The notes under the pieces were generated by a model. It saw nothing but the letters and a program-made list of their open reading frames with translations. It searched no databases and was not told the origin of the DNA. A program made the translations under genes and the position numbers. This document shows, one piece after another, positions 1 through 7,497 of a stretch of 64,000 bases of DNA (the first letter of the stretch is position 1; each line of letters starts with the position of its first letter). Origin of the DNA: Bradyrhizobium sp. B124. Lineage in GTDB: Bacteria > Pseudomonadota > Alphaproteobacteria > Rhizobiales > Xanthobacteraceae. The stretch lies in the NCBI RefSeq assembly GCF_038967635.1, contig NZ_CP152413.1, positions 2,232,001-2,296,000 of the forward strand, read 5' to 3'.

Positions 1-268
1 CGAGCGGCACAATCTCGACCTCGCGAATCAGCTGCTCGCGCATGTTGAGGCGGCGGATGAAGTGGGTCGGCACCCCGATGTCGTTGAGGTGCTGAAACAG
101 GTACTCCGAAATCCGGTTGTTGAGGACGCCCTTGCCCTCGATCACCTGGTGTTTCTTGGCATTGAACGCGGTCGCGTCGTCCTTGAAGTGCTGGATCAGG
201 GTTCCCGGCTCGGGGCCTTCGTAAAGCACCTTGGCCTTGCCTTCATAAATACGGCGTCGACGGCTCAT
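1..268 (-). CDS. purC: Phosphoribosylaminoimidazole-succinocarboxamide synthase (SAICAR synthetase), N-terminal part
   Basis: This is the first 89 codons of SAICAR synthetase; the rest lies beyond the left edge of the window. The enzyme joins aspartate to CAIR in de novo purine synthesis using ATP, in the cytoplasm. The N terminus reads [18 protein letters not shown], and the EGKAK stretch with the following Y/F-rich strand is the nucleotide-binding start typical of PurC. Further on, [12 protein letters not shown] and [13 protein letters not shown] are family blocks. The start codon is the only ATG that gives this canonical N terminus. purB lies about 3.3 kb away on the other strand, so two purine genes flank this area. 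The call is firm; only the C-terminal two thirds are missing. Confidence 0.95.
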   Translation of the reverse strand, partial: MSRRRRIYEGKAKVLYEGPEPGTLIQHFKDDATAFNAKKHQVIEGKGVLNNRISEYLFQHLNDIGVPTHFIRRLNMREQLIREVEIVPL

Positions 269-617
269 TGGGATGTACCGTGTTTTGTTGAAATCCATGG
301 ATTTGGGTGCTCCGGATGACTTGGGGTTACGACCCACGACGGAGCTGCCGCGGAGGCCTGGAACCTGGGCAATCCAATTGGAAACAGAACAAGAACCATG
401 CCTGTTGGCAACCTATCCGATTGGCCCATCCAGCACAATCGATAGTGCCCCCTCCGGGGCACTTATACCGCGCTATCAAAAGGGCCCGATTCCGCCTGTT
501 TTGCCTGCGGCTTAACGGCTCGTTGTCTTGCCGATTCCTCCTATCTATCTAGGCACTCATCAGGGCTGCCGCAACGAGCAGCAGCCCGCCATTCATCAGG
601 GGATTGGAACTTCGGCC
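269..617. other. Divergent intergenic region between purC and the zeta-subunit gene
   Basis: No convincing gene is seen in these 349 bases. Short open frames exist on both strands but lack family features and overlap one another. The stretch should hold the purC promoter on the minus strand and the promoter of the DUF1476 gene on the plus strand. A GC-rich dyad, CCCCTCCGGGGC, lies near position 450 and might be a regulatory or terminator element. Confidence 0.5.
523..551 (+). promoter_or_regulatory. Candidate sigma-70 promoter of the DUF1476/zeta gene
   Basis: TTGTCT (523-528) and TATCTA (546-551) are separated by exactly 17 bases, a good housekeeping sigma-factor arrangement. Transcription would begin near 558, leaving a leader of about 60 nt before the start codon. 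This is pattern matching only. Confidence 0.4.
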
Positions 618-941
618 ATGAACGAATTCAACAAGCGCGAGGAAGGTTTCGAGAAGAAGTTCGCCCTCGACGAGGAGCAGAAGTTCAAGGCCGAAGCCCG
701 CCGGAACAAGCTGCTCGGCCTGTGGGCCGCCGAGAAGCTCGGGATCACGGGCGATGCCGCCGGCGCCTATGCCAAGGAGGTGGTGGCCGCCGACTTCGAG
801 GAAGCCGGCGACAATGACGTCCTGCACAAGGTTCTGAAGGACCTCACCGCCAAGGGCCAGGCCGTCACCGAGCGCGACGTCCGCGCCAAGATGGACGAAC
901 TGCTGGCCGTGGCTGCGGCTCAGGTGAAGGCGGGGGCGTAA
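618..941 (+). CDS. DUF1476 family protein, ATPase inhibitor subunit zeta
   Basis: This small acidic and helical protein of 107 residues belongs to DUF1476. The Paracoccus member is the zeta subunit, which inhibits the F1Fo-ATPase by wedging its N terminus into F1. The sequence starts MNEFNKREEGFEKKFALDEE, has the conserved R-R-N-K-LLGLWAAEKLG block at about residues 28-45, and a C-terminal helical bundle with DVRAKMDELL. Length and layout match the family. It stands alone between divergent purC and a convergent secreted-protein gene. In rhizobia the gene is commonly near purine genes, which fits here. Inhibition of ATP hydrolysis is inferred from the family, not shown by this sequence. Confidence 0.9.
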   Translation: MNEFNKREEGFEKKFALDEEQKFKAEARRNKLLGLWAAEKLGITGDAAGAYAKEVVAADFEEAGDNDVLHKVLKDLTAKGQAVTERDVRAKMDELLAVAAAQVKAGA

Positions 942-967
942 GTCCCCGCGACAGCGATTCCCGACAT

Positions 968-1360
968 CTATTTCAACGTGATCTGCATGCTCATCGAGCC
1001 GTTCACGTTGAAACCGTCCTGCTGCTGGCCGTATTGCCGGGCGACGTTGATATTGACGTTGATCGATTCGAGCCGGCAATCCTTCGCGATCACCTCGCGC
1101 AACAGGTCGCATTCGTGCGCCGCCATTTCATAGACGGTGCGGCGGGCGCGGTCGCGCAGCTTCTGTGCCTCCTCGCCGTCACCGCTCGGCCCCGGCAGGA
1201 ACAGGTTGACGTTGCTTTGGACGCGGACCGTCCCTTCCTGGCGGATCGGAACGGGTTGCTCGACCAGGGTGATGCGCCCGCCCGGAGTTTGAGGGAAAGC
1301 AGGAGCCGTCAGGAGCAGCAGGCTGATGGCCGTTGCAGACAGGCGTGTCATCGAGGTCAT
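968..1360 (-). CDS. Secreted hypothetical protein
   Basis: The 130-residue product starts MTSMTRLSATAISLLLLTAPAFPQ, a clear Sec signal peptide with cleavage expected near residue 22, so the protein should be periplasmic. An upstream in-frame start would add 21 residues without signal character, whereas AAGGATCC lies just before the chosen ATG as a ribosome site. The mature part has two Cys (AHECDLL and AKDCRLE, 12 residues apart) that could form a disulfide, and ends in a strand-rich SINVNINVARQYG region. I do not recognise the family. It faces the zeta-subunit gene tail to tail with a gap of under 30 bases. Confidence 0.7.
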   Translation of the reverse strand: MTSMTRLSATAISLLLLTAPAFPQTPGGRITLVEQPVPIRQEGTVRVQSNVNLFLPGPSGDGEEAQKLRDRARRTVYEMAAHECDLLREVIAKDCRLESINVNINVARQYGQQQDGFNVNGSMSMQITLK

Positions 1361-1463
1361 GGCGGATCCTTGCACCGAGGGAACGTGACGGGTTTCTAAC
1401 CACCTCCGGTTGCAACAAGACAAACCGCGGCCGGCAAAAACCCCGATGGCGCTTTATCTGATG

Positions 1464-2420
1464 TTAACGGTGACGTTGTGGCGACGGACGCGGCGGCTTC
1501 GCGGCCGGCGCGGCCGATTCCACCTTGCTGAAGTCAGTGCGGACGATGTCGAGCAGGCGGCGCGACGCGGCGCTGAGGAAGCCGCCATGCCGCGTGACGG
1601 CGACGACCTCGTGACTTGCGGTGAGATTGCCGACGCGAATCGCAGCGATCGAGCCGGCGCGCAGCTCCTCCGCCGCGTTGCTTCGTGACAGCAGGGCGAT
1701 CCCGAGCCCGGCCTCGACCAGCCGCTTCTGCGCCGTGAGGCTGTCGACCGGCGTCCAGTCGACCTCGCCGAGCCCGTGGGTCAGGAACAGGGCGAACACG
1801 TGCGAAGCGGTGATCTCGCGCCGTCCGGGTACCTCGGGAAAGGCGATCCAGCGCTCGTCCCTGAGATCGGCAAGACGGCCGACCCGGCGTCCCGCCAGCG
1901 GATGGTCCGGCGCGCAGACCACCCCGAGCGGCTCGGCGAACAGCACCTCGCAATCGAGATCGCCCGAGCGGTCGCGGTCGTAGCGCAGCCCGATCGTCGC
2001 CTCGCCACGCCGGATCAGATCGCTGACCTCGGCACTGGTCGCGGTGCGCAGCGTCAGCGCGACATCCGGATGCCGGCGGGCAAAGCGCTTCAGCACCTTC
2101 GAGAGCCGCTCGCCCGCAAGCGTGCCGGTCACCGCCAGCGCCACCGGACCGGAATTGTCGCGCAGCAGCGCGCGCACCGCATTCTCGGCATCCTGTGCCG
2201 CCGCCACCGCGCGTTCGGCATACGGCACCATCACCCGCCCCGCATCGCTCAGCCGCGTCTTGCCGGCGATCCGCTCGAACAACGGCACGCCGAGCTCCTG
2301 CTCGAGCAGCGCGATGCGCCGCGAGATCGCCGGCTGCGAGCGGTGCAGCGCCTTCGCGGCATTCGAGATTCCGCCGCGGCGATGCACCACCAGGAACGTG
2401 TTGAGCGCGTCGCTGTCCAT
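1464..2420 (-). CDS. LysR family transcriptional regulator
   Basis: This is a 318-residue LysR-type regulator. The N-terminal winged helix-turn-helix (about residues 2-60) reads LNTFLVVHRRGGISNAAKALHRSQPAISRRIALLEQ in overlapping blocks, the textbook LTTR helix with the QPAISR recognition segment. A substrate-binding periplasmic-like domain follows from about residue 90 (ALAVTGTL) to 290. The gene is divergent from an isocitrate lyase/PEP mutase-like gene with 113 bases between the starts, the standard layout for an LTTR that controls its neighbour and represses itself. The inducer cannot be read from the sequence. A proline- and arginine-rich tail of about 20 residues at the C terminus is not part of the fold. 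Confidence 0.93.
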   Translation of the reverse strand: MDSDALNTFLVVHRRGGISNAAKALHRSQPAISRRIALLEQELGVPLFERIAGKTRLSDAGRVMVPYAERAVAAAQDAENAVRALLRDNSGPVALAVTGTLAGERLSKVLKRFARRHPDVALTLRTATSAEVSDLIRRGEATIGLRYDRDRSGDLDCEVLFAEPLGVVCAPDHPLAGRRVGRLADLRDERWIAFPEVPGRREITASHVFALFLTHGLGEVDWTPVDSLTAQKRLVEAGLGIALLSRSNAAEELRAGSIAAIRVGNLTASHEVVAVTRHGGFLSAASRRLLDIVRTDFSKVESAAPAAKPPRPSPQRHR

Positions 2421-2461
2421 CCCTCACCTCATGCAAAAAGCTGATGATGTCGAGAGAAATA

Positions 2462-2471
2462 ACAAATTTGT
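2462..2471. promoter_or_regulatory. Candidate LysR operator palindrome
   Basis: ACAAATTTGT is a perfect 10-bp palindrome in an AT-rich pocket of the LysR/lyase intergenic region, 63 bases before the plus-strand start. LTTRs usually bind AT-rich interrupted dyads (T-N11-A) in this position. The site could serve the divergent regulator, but a dyad this short can arise by chance. Confidence 0.3.
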
Positions 2472-2533
2472 CTGATGGGCGAAACCGCCCTATCGCTGCT
2501 GCCAGTCGCTTTTTCCAATCATCAGGAGTTCAC

Positions 2534-3358
2534 ATGCGCACCCAGGCAGACAAGGCAGCACGGTTTCGCGAGCTGCATCAGCGCCCCGGCGCCTTCATCA
2601 TCCCGAATCCCTGGGATGCCGGCACGGCGAAGCTGCTCGCGGCGATGGGTTTCGAGGCGCTCGCGACCACCAGCCTCGGCCTTGCCAACACGCTCGGCAG
2701 CGCAACCGTCAGCCTCGATGCCATCATCGAGAACTGCCGGGTGATCGCCGCCGCCACCGACCTGCCCGTCAATGCCGATCTGGAGAATTGCGGCGCGGAC
2801 GATCCGAGGACCGCGGCAAAGGCGATCACCCGCGCCGCCGAAGCCGGCGCCGTCGCCGGCTCGATCGAGGACTCGACCGGGAATCCGCAGCGCCCTATCT
2901 ACGACTTCTCGCTCGCGGTCGAGCGGGTTCAGGCCGCCGTCGAAGCCGCGCGAGCGCTGCCATTCCCATTCACGCTGACCGCCCGCGCCGAGAACTTCCT
3001 GCACGGCCGCAAGGATCTCGACGACACCATCAAGCGGTTGCAGGCGTTCGAGGCCGCCGGCGCCGACGTGCTGTATTCGCCTGGTCTGTATGACATCGGC
3101 ACCATCAAGACCGTGGTCGCGGCCGTGAAGCGGCCGTTCAATCTCGTGATGGGCTTTGCCGATCCGACCCTGACGGTCGAGCAGTTGTCCGCCGCCGGCG
3201 TCAAGCGCATCAGCGTCGGCGGCGCGATGGAGCGTCACGCGCTGGCTGCGTTCCTGCGCTGTGCCCGCGAGATGAAGGATCAGGGATCGTTCAGTTTCGT
3301 GCGCGACATGGCGCCGGTGAAGGAGATAAGGGATATGTTTGCAGCTGGTCAGGCATGA
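2534..3358 (+). CDS. Isocitrate lyase/phosphoenolpyruvate mutase family protein
   Basis: The product has 274 residues and belongs to the ICL/PEP mutase TIM-barrel superfamily, whose members cleave or rearrange C-C or C-P bonds of 2-carboxylates. Visible blocks are the FIIPNPWDAGTAKLL start, ATTSLGLANTLG, the metal-site region LPVNADLENCG, AGSIEDSTG, and LTARAENFLHG. The KKCGH signature of true isocitrate lyase is absent, so it is one of the short oxaloacetate/methylisocitrate/phosphonate-type members with unknown substrate. AGGAG sits six bases before the chosen ATG, which rules out the upstream in-frame starts. It is divergent from the LysR gene, which is probably its regulator. Confidence 0.85.
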   Translation: MRTQADKAARFRELHQRPGAFIIPNPWDAGTAKLLAAMGFEALATTSLGLANTLGSATVSLDAIIENCRVIAAATDLPVNADLENCGADDPRTAAKAITRAAEAGAVAGSIEDSTGNPQRPIYDFSLAVERVQAAVEAARALPFPFTLTARAENFLHGRKDLDDTIKRLQAFEAAGADVLYSPGLYDIGTIKTVVAAVKRPFNLVMGFADPTLTVEQLSAAGVKRISVGGAMERHALAAFLRCAREMKDQGSFSFVRDMAPVKEIRDMFAAGQA

Positions 3359-3574
3359 CCTAACCGCCGGCGGTCATCGCAGGGGCGCTGGCGACGAGCC
3401 GTTGGCCAGCGCGAAGCAGGCCGGCGCCGCCCCGGATCGCCCGAGGCGGCGGCTGCAAGGATCTGGTATGGTAGCGCCAACACCGCAAGTCCGGCCAAGG
3501 CGCCACCAGACCTGACGATTCGTCACAGGTCACGACTTGCAGGCAGCCTCGGGCAATGCCAAGAGAGCGGGATC

Positions 3575-5005
3575 ATGTCCCAGGATCACATTTCCAACGT
3601 TCTCGCTGAACGTTACGCCTCACCCGCCATGCGCGCCATCTGGAGTGGCGAGGGCAAGGTTCGCCTCGAACGCGACTACTGGATCGCCGTGCTGAAGGGC
3701 CAGCGCGATCTCGGGATTCCGGTTCCGGACGGCGTGATCGAAAGCTACGAGCGCGTCAAGGACCAGATCAACCTGGCCTCCATCATGCAGCGCGAGCGCG
3801 TCACCCGCCACGACGTCAAGGCGCGCATCGAGGAGTTCTGCGATCTGGCCGGTCATGAGCACCTGCACAAGGGCATGACCAGCCGCGACCTCACGGAGAA
3901 CGTGGAGCAATTGCAGGTCTACCGCGCCTTGCAGCTGGTCGAGACCAAGAGCATCGCCGCGCTGATTCGGTTTGCGAAGCGTGCGCAGCAATTGCGCGAC
4001 ATCCCGTTCACCGCACGCACCCACAACGTGGCCGCGCAAGTCACGACGCTCGGCAAGCGCATCGCCATGTTCGGCGAAGAAATGCTGCTGGCGCATCAGA
4101 GCCTGGTCAATGTGCTGCAGACCTACCCCGCTCGCGGCCTGAAGGGCGCAGTGGGCACCCGTCTCGACCAGATCACCCTGTTCAATGGCGATGCCGGCAA
4201 GGCGCGCGCGCTCGAGGAGCGCATCCTCGTTCACCTCGGCTTGCCGAAAGCGCTCGACGCCGTCGGCCAGGTGTATCCGCGCAGCCTCGACTTCCGTGCG
4301 GTCAGCGTCCTCACCGAGCTCGCCAGCGGTCCCGGCAACTTCGCCAAGACCATCCGCCTGATGGCGGGCCATGAGCTCACCAGCGAAGGCTTTGCCAAGG
4401 GCCAGGTCGGTTCCTCGGCCATGCCGCACAAGATGAACAGCCGCTCCTGCGAGCGCATCAATGGCCTGCATGTGATCCTGAAGGGCTATCTCGCCATGGC
4501 CGCAGGGCTCGCCGGCGATCAGTGGAACGAGGGTGACGTCTCCTGCTCCGTCGTCCGCCGCGTCATGCTGCCCGATGCCTTCCTCGCCACCGACGGCCTG
4601 CTCGAGACCTTGCTCACCGTGCTCGATCAGATGGAGGTGTTCGAATCCGTCGTCGCGACCGAGCTCAACCGCTATTTGCCCTTCCTGCTGACCACCACGG
4701 TCATGATGGAAGCGGTGAAGAAGGGCGCCGGTCGTGAAGGCGCCCATGAGGCGATCAAGGAGCACGCCGTCGCCGCCATTGGCGACCTGCGCACCGGCAA
4801 GATCGTGCAGAACGACCTGCTGCAGCGTCTCGCGGCCGACCAACGGCTTGGCTTGAGCGAAGCCGAATTGCAGCTCGTGCTCGAGCAGGGTCGCGCCAAT
4901 TCCGGCGACGCCGGCGCCCAGGTCGACTACTTCGCCCAGCAAGTCGAAGCGCTGGCCCGCGCCAAGCCGGAAGCCGCGAGCTACAAGCCGGGTACGATCC
5001 TGTAG
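3575..5005 (+). CDS. purB: Adenylosuccinate lyase
   Basis: The 476-residue protein belongs to the fumarase/aspartase superfamily and contains the signature GSSAMPHKMN with the flexible catalytic loop, together with the HKGMTSRDLTENV and TARTHNVAAQ blocks that carry the active-site histidines. It releases fumarate from SAICAR and from adenylosuccinate, in IMP synthesis and in AMP formation respectively. It is slightly longer than the Bacillus-type enzyme (about 430 residues). The start is preceded by GAGAGCGGGATC, a modest ribosome site. The 216-base gap upstream contains GC-rich dyads only. Together with purC at the window edge it indicates a loosely clustered purine locus. Confidence 0.95.
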   Translation: MSQDHISNVLAERYASPAMRAIWSGEGKVRLERDYWIAVLKGQRDLGIPVPDGVIESYERVKDQINLASIMQRERVTRHDVKARIEEFCDLAGHEHLHKGMTSRDLTENVEQLQVYRALQLVETKSIAALIRFAKRAQQLRDIPFTARTHNVAAQVTTLGKRIAMFGEEMLLAHQSLVNVLQTYPARGLKGAVGTRLDQITLFNGDAGKARALEERILVHLGLPKALDAVGQVYPRSLDFRAVSVLTELASGPGNFAKTIRLMAGHELTSEGFAKGQVGSSAMPHKMNSRSCERINGLHVILKGYLAMAAGLAGDQWNEGDVSCSVVRRVMLPDAFLATDGLLETLLTVLDQMEVFESVVATELNRYLPFLLTTTVMMEAVKKGAGREGAHEAIKEHAVAAIGDLRTGKIVQNDLLQRLAADQRLGLSEAELQLVLEQGRANSGDAGAQVDYFAQQVEALARAKPEAASYKPGTIL

Positions 5006-5018
5006 CGAATGGTGAGTA

Positions 5019-5056
5019 GCGAGTAGCGAATGGACAAGAATCCATTCGCTACTCGC
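5019..5056. repeat. 16-bp perfect inverted repeat between purB and cynS
   Basis: GCGAGTAGCGAATGGA and its exact complement are separated by a 6-base loop (CAAGAA). The element lies between the convergent purB and cynS stops. A partial direct copy of the arm (TAGCGAATGG) lies just before it. No T-run follows, so it may be a dispersed palindromic element acting as a bidirectional terminator rather than a classical intrinsic terminator. Confidence 0.75.
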
Positions 5057-5075
5057 GATCCGCCCTTCGTGTCCT

Positions 5076-5564
5076 TCACTCCTCCTTGAAGCCGTATTCC
5101 GGCACGTTGCCGCTGGCGCCGTAATATTTGTAGGGCAGGAACTTGCCCGACATCGTGATCTTGACGCGATCGCCCTTCGGATTGGCGACACGCTCCATCG
5201 CCATGTCGAAGTCGATCGCCGACATGATGCCGTCGCCGAATTCTTCCTCGATCAACGCCTTCCACGCCGGGCCGTTCACCATGACCATCTCGTAGAAGCG
5301 GTAGATCAGCGGATCGGTCGGCGGCATCGGCGTGCCGGCGCCGCGCATCGGCACCTCGTTGAGCATGGCGGTCTCGGCCTTCGACAGCCCGAACAGTTCG
5401 CCGGCATTCGCCGCCTGTGGTTTTGTCAGCTTCATCTGGCCGAGGATCGCGCCCACGATCAGCACTTCGGAATAGCCGCCGATCTTCTCGCAGATGTGCT
5501 TCCAGCTCCAGCCCTTCTCGCGCTTGATGTCGAGCAGCTTTTCGGTGAGGTCTTCGCGTTTCAT
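5076..5564 (-). CDS. cynS: Cyanate hydratase (cyanase)
   Basis: This 162-residue protein is a full-length cyanase, which converts cyanate and bicarbonate to ammonia and CO2 in the cytoplasm. The N-terminal helical DNA-binding-like domain (residues 1-80) leads into the catalytic domain, where Arg89, Glu92 and Ser115 occupy the places of the E. coli catalytic Arg96, Glu99 and Ser122 (YRFYEM and GIMSAIDFD). The C terminus KFLPYKYYG is the usual family ending. It is the last gene of a minus-strand operon; the ABC ATPase gene ends only 19 bases upstream. AGGAGGAAACCCC precedes the ATG. Function is secure from the intact active site. Confidence 0.96.
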   Translation of the reverse strand: MKREDLTEKLLDIKREKGWSWKHICEKIGGYSEVLIVGAILGQMKLTKPQAANAGELFGLSKAETAMLNEVPMRGAGTPMPPTDPLIYRFYEMVMVNGPAWKALIEEEFGDGIMSAIDFDMAMERVANPKGDRVKITMSGKFLPYKYYGASGNVPEYGFKEE

Positions 5565-5583
5565 GGGGTTTCCTCCTCAGGCT

Positions 5584-6495
5584 TCAGCGCGCAACGCTCT
5601 GCGCGGGATTGGGTTCGACGAGGCGCGGCGGCGAGACGATCACCGGCTCGCCGACGCCGGGCCGCACCGTCGGCACGTGGCGCGGATCGTGTTCGGTCAC
5701 CTCAGCGGCAAAGCTCTTGCTGCGGCTAACCAGGAAATCGACGATATGGTTGCGCAGCGCATAGTAATAGGGATGGCGGTGCAGGTCGATGCGGCCGCGC
5801 TCCTTCGGCAGCGGGTTCTCGACGATCTCGGCCAGCACCGCGCCGGGCCCGTTGGTCATCAGGAAGATCTTGTCGGCGAGGAAGATCGCCTCATCCACGT
5901 CGTGGGTGATCATGAAGGTGGTCTGCCCGGTCTCCAGGCAGATGCGCCGCACCTCGTCCTGCAGCGTGCCGCGGGTCAGCGCGTCCAGCGCCGAGAACGG
6001 CTCGTCCATCAGCATGATCTTCGGCGTGATCGACAGCGCCCGCGCAATGCCGACGCGCTGCTTCATGCCGCCCGACAGCTCCGACGGGTGCTTGTGCTCG
6101 GAGCCGGTCAGCCCGACGAGATTGATGAATTTCTGCGCGTGGGCCCTGACCCGGGCGCGGTCCCATTTGCGCCATTTCGAGCTCACGGCATAGCCGACAT
6201 TGCCGATCACCGTGCGCCACGGCAGCAGCGCATGGCTCTGGAAGATCACGGCGCGGTCGAGGCTGGTGCCCTCGATGCCCTGCCCGTCGACGATGACAGT
6301 CCCCTCGCTCGGCTCGTCGAGGCCGGCGAGGATGTTCAGCACCGTGGTCTTGCCGCAGCCGGAATGGCCGATCACGCAGCCGAACTCGCCGCGCGTCATC
6401 GACAGCCAGAAGTCCTCGAACACCGTGGTGGTGCCGCCGCCGGCGCCGGGATAACGCCGGGCGATTCCCTCGATGGAGATGAACTTGTCGGTCAT
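5584..6495 (-). CDS. ABC transporter ATPase, nitrate/cyanate/sulfonate type
   Basis: The product is the 303-residue nucleotide-binding subunit of an NrtD/CynD/SsuB-like importer. Walker A GHSGCGKT is at residues 43-50, the signature LSGGMKQR at 140-147, and Walker B IMLMDE at 160-165, with the D-loop SALD after it and the switch histidine in MITHDVDEA. About 50 residues beyond the usual C terminus (from HVPTVRPGVG on) are proline-rich and of unknown role. It overlaps or abuts the permease gene (2-base gap) and precedes cynS, so it most likely energises uptake of the compound from which cyanate is made, or of cyanate itself. Confidence 0.92.
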   Translation of the reverse strand: MTDKFISIEGIARRYPGAGGGTTTVFEDFWLSMTRGEFGCVIGHSGCGKTTVLNILAGLDEPSEGTVIVDGQGIEGTSLDRAVIFQSHALLPWRTVIGNVGYAVSSKWRKWDRARVRAHAQKFINLVGLTGSEHKHPSELSGGMKQRVGIARALSITPKIMLMDEPFSALDALTRGTLQDEVRRICLETGQTTFMITHDVDEAIFLADKIFLMTNGPGAVLAEIVENPLPKERGRIDLHRHPYYYALRNHIVDFLVSRSKSFAAEVTEHDPRHVPTVRPGVGEPVIVSPPRLVEPNPAQSVAR

Positions 6496-6497
6496 CG

Positions 6498-7337
6498 CTA
6501 CTCCGGAAACGTCACCATGCGCGTGAAGCGCGCCAGCACCTGGTCGAGCAGCATGCCGACGAGGCCGATCAAAAGGATCGCGATGATCACATTGGTGATC
6601 GACAGATTATTCCACTCGTTCCAGACGAAATAGCCGATGCCGGTGCCGCCGACGAGCATCTCGGCGGCGACGATCACGAGCCAGGCGATCCCGATCGAGA
6701 TCCGCATGCCCGTGAGGATCGTCGGCGCCGCCGCCGGCAGGATCACGGTGAAGGCGCGCCTGATGGTGCCGACCTCGAGCGTCCGCGCAACGTTGATCCA
6801 CTCCTTGCGCACGCCGGCGACCCCAAACGCGGTGTTCAACAGCATCGGCCATACCGAACAGATGAAAATGACAAAAATCGCCGAGATCGAGGAATCCTTG
6901 ATGGTGTAGAGCGCGAGCGGCATCCAGGCCAGCGGCGAGATCGGCTTGAGCAGCTGGATGAAGGGATCGAGCGCTCTGCTGAACAGGGGCGACATGCCGA
7001 TCATGAAGCCGAGCGGGATCGCGACGACGACCGCGATGAGATAGCCGAGCCCGACGCGCCCGATCGAATAGGCGAGCTGGATGCCGAGCCCCTTGTCATT
7101 CGGCCCATTGTCGTAGAACGGCCGCTTCAGATGCTCCCACAGCTTGGCACCGACATCGAGCGGCCCGGGCATCGCCGACTTGCCCTGCGTCGCGGTCAGC
7201 CCCATCAGCCTGGCGTATTCGGGGCTCATGGCCGCCGTTGTGCCGCTGCTGCGGGTCGCGAGGTGCCATGAGCCGAGGAAGACGGCGAGCAGTGCGATCG
7301 AGACGATGGCGGCGCGGAGACGGAGGGAGAGCGTCAT
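6498..7337 (-). CDS. ABC transporter permease, nitrate/cyanate/sulfonate type
   Basis: This 279-residue inner-membrane protein has about six or seven hydrophobic segments, beginning with RAAIVSIALLAVFLGSW. The EAA-loop that docks to the ATPase is visible as GVRKEWINVARTLEVGTIR. The best start is the ATG giving MTLSLRLRAA; an upstream frame of 31 codons is just read-through of a neighbouring palindromic repeat. It is translationally close to the ATPase gene downstream and separated from the binding-protein gene by a repeat element. The subunit set (binding protein, permease, ATPase) is complete here. Confidence 0.9.
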   Translation of the reverse strand: MTLSLRLRAAIVSIALLAVFLGSWHLATRSSGTTAAMSPEYARLMGLTATQGKSAMPGPLDVGAKLWEHLKRPFYDNGPNDKGLGIQLAYSIGRVGLGYLIAVVVAIPLGFMIGMSPLFSRALDPFIQLLKPISPLAWMPLALYTIKDSSISAIFVIFICSVWPMLLNTAFGVAGVRKEWINVARTLEVGTIRRAFTVILPAAAPTILTGMRISIGIAWLVIVAAEMLVGGTGIGYFVWNEWNNLSITNVIIAILLIGLVGMLLDQVLARFTRMVTFPE

Positions 7338-7356
7338 CGCGCGCACTCTTTCAACC

Positions 7357-7478
7357 CGTCTTCCCGGCGAAGGCCGGGACCCATACGCCGTGCTCTCACC
7401 GTGAGGCACGCGGGGAGACGCCGTGCCCAATCATTGGCGGTAGTGGTTATGGGTCCCGGCCTTCGCCGGGACGACGTG
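7357..7478. repeat. Dispersed palindromic repeat (GGGTCCCGGCCTTCGCCGGG type)
   Basis: Two 23-bp arms, 7363-7385 and 7448-7470, are perfect inverted copies of each other. Each arm also contains its own CCCGGC-GAA-GGCCGGG hairpin. A related, more diverged copy occurs near 23.4-23.5 kb. This family is common between genes in Bradyrhizobium. Its position inside the transporter operon, between binding-protein and permease genes, could tune relative expression or RNA stability. Confidence 0.85.
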
Positions 7479-7497
7479 GATAGGTAGGCGCGCCCCC

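Noticed and set aside
3620..5191. A 523-codon minus-strand frame opposite purB
   Set aside because: Shadow of purB that also runs across the purB-cynS palindrome; no family features.
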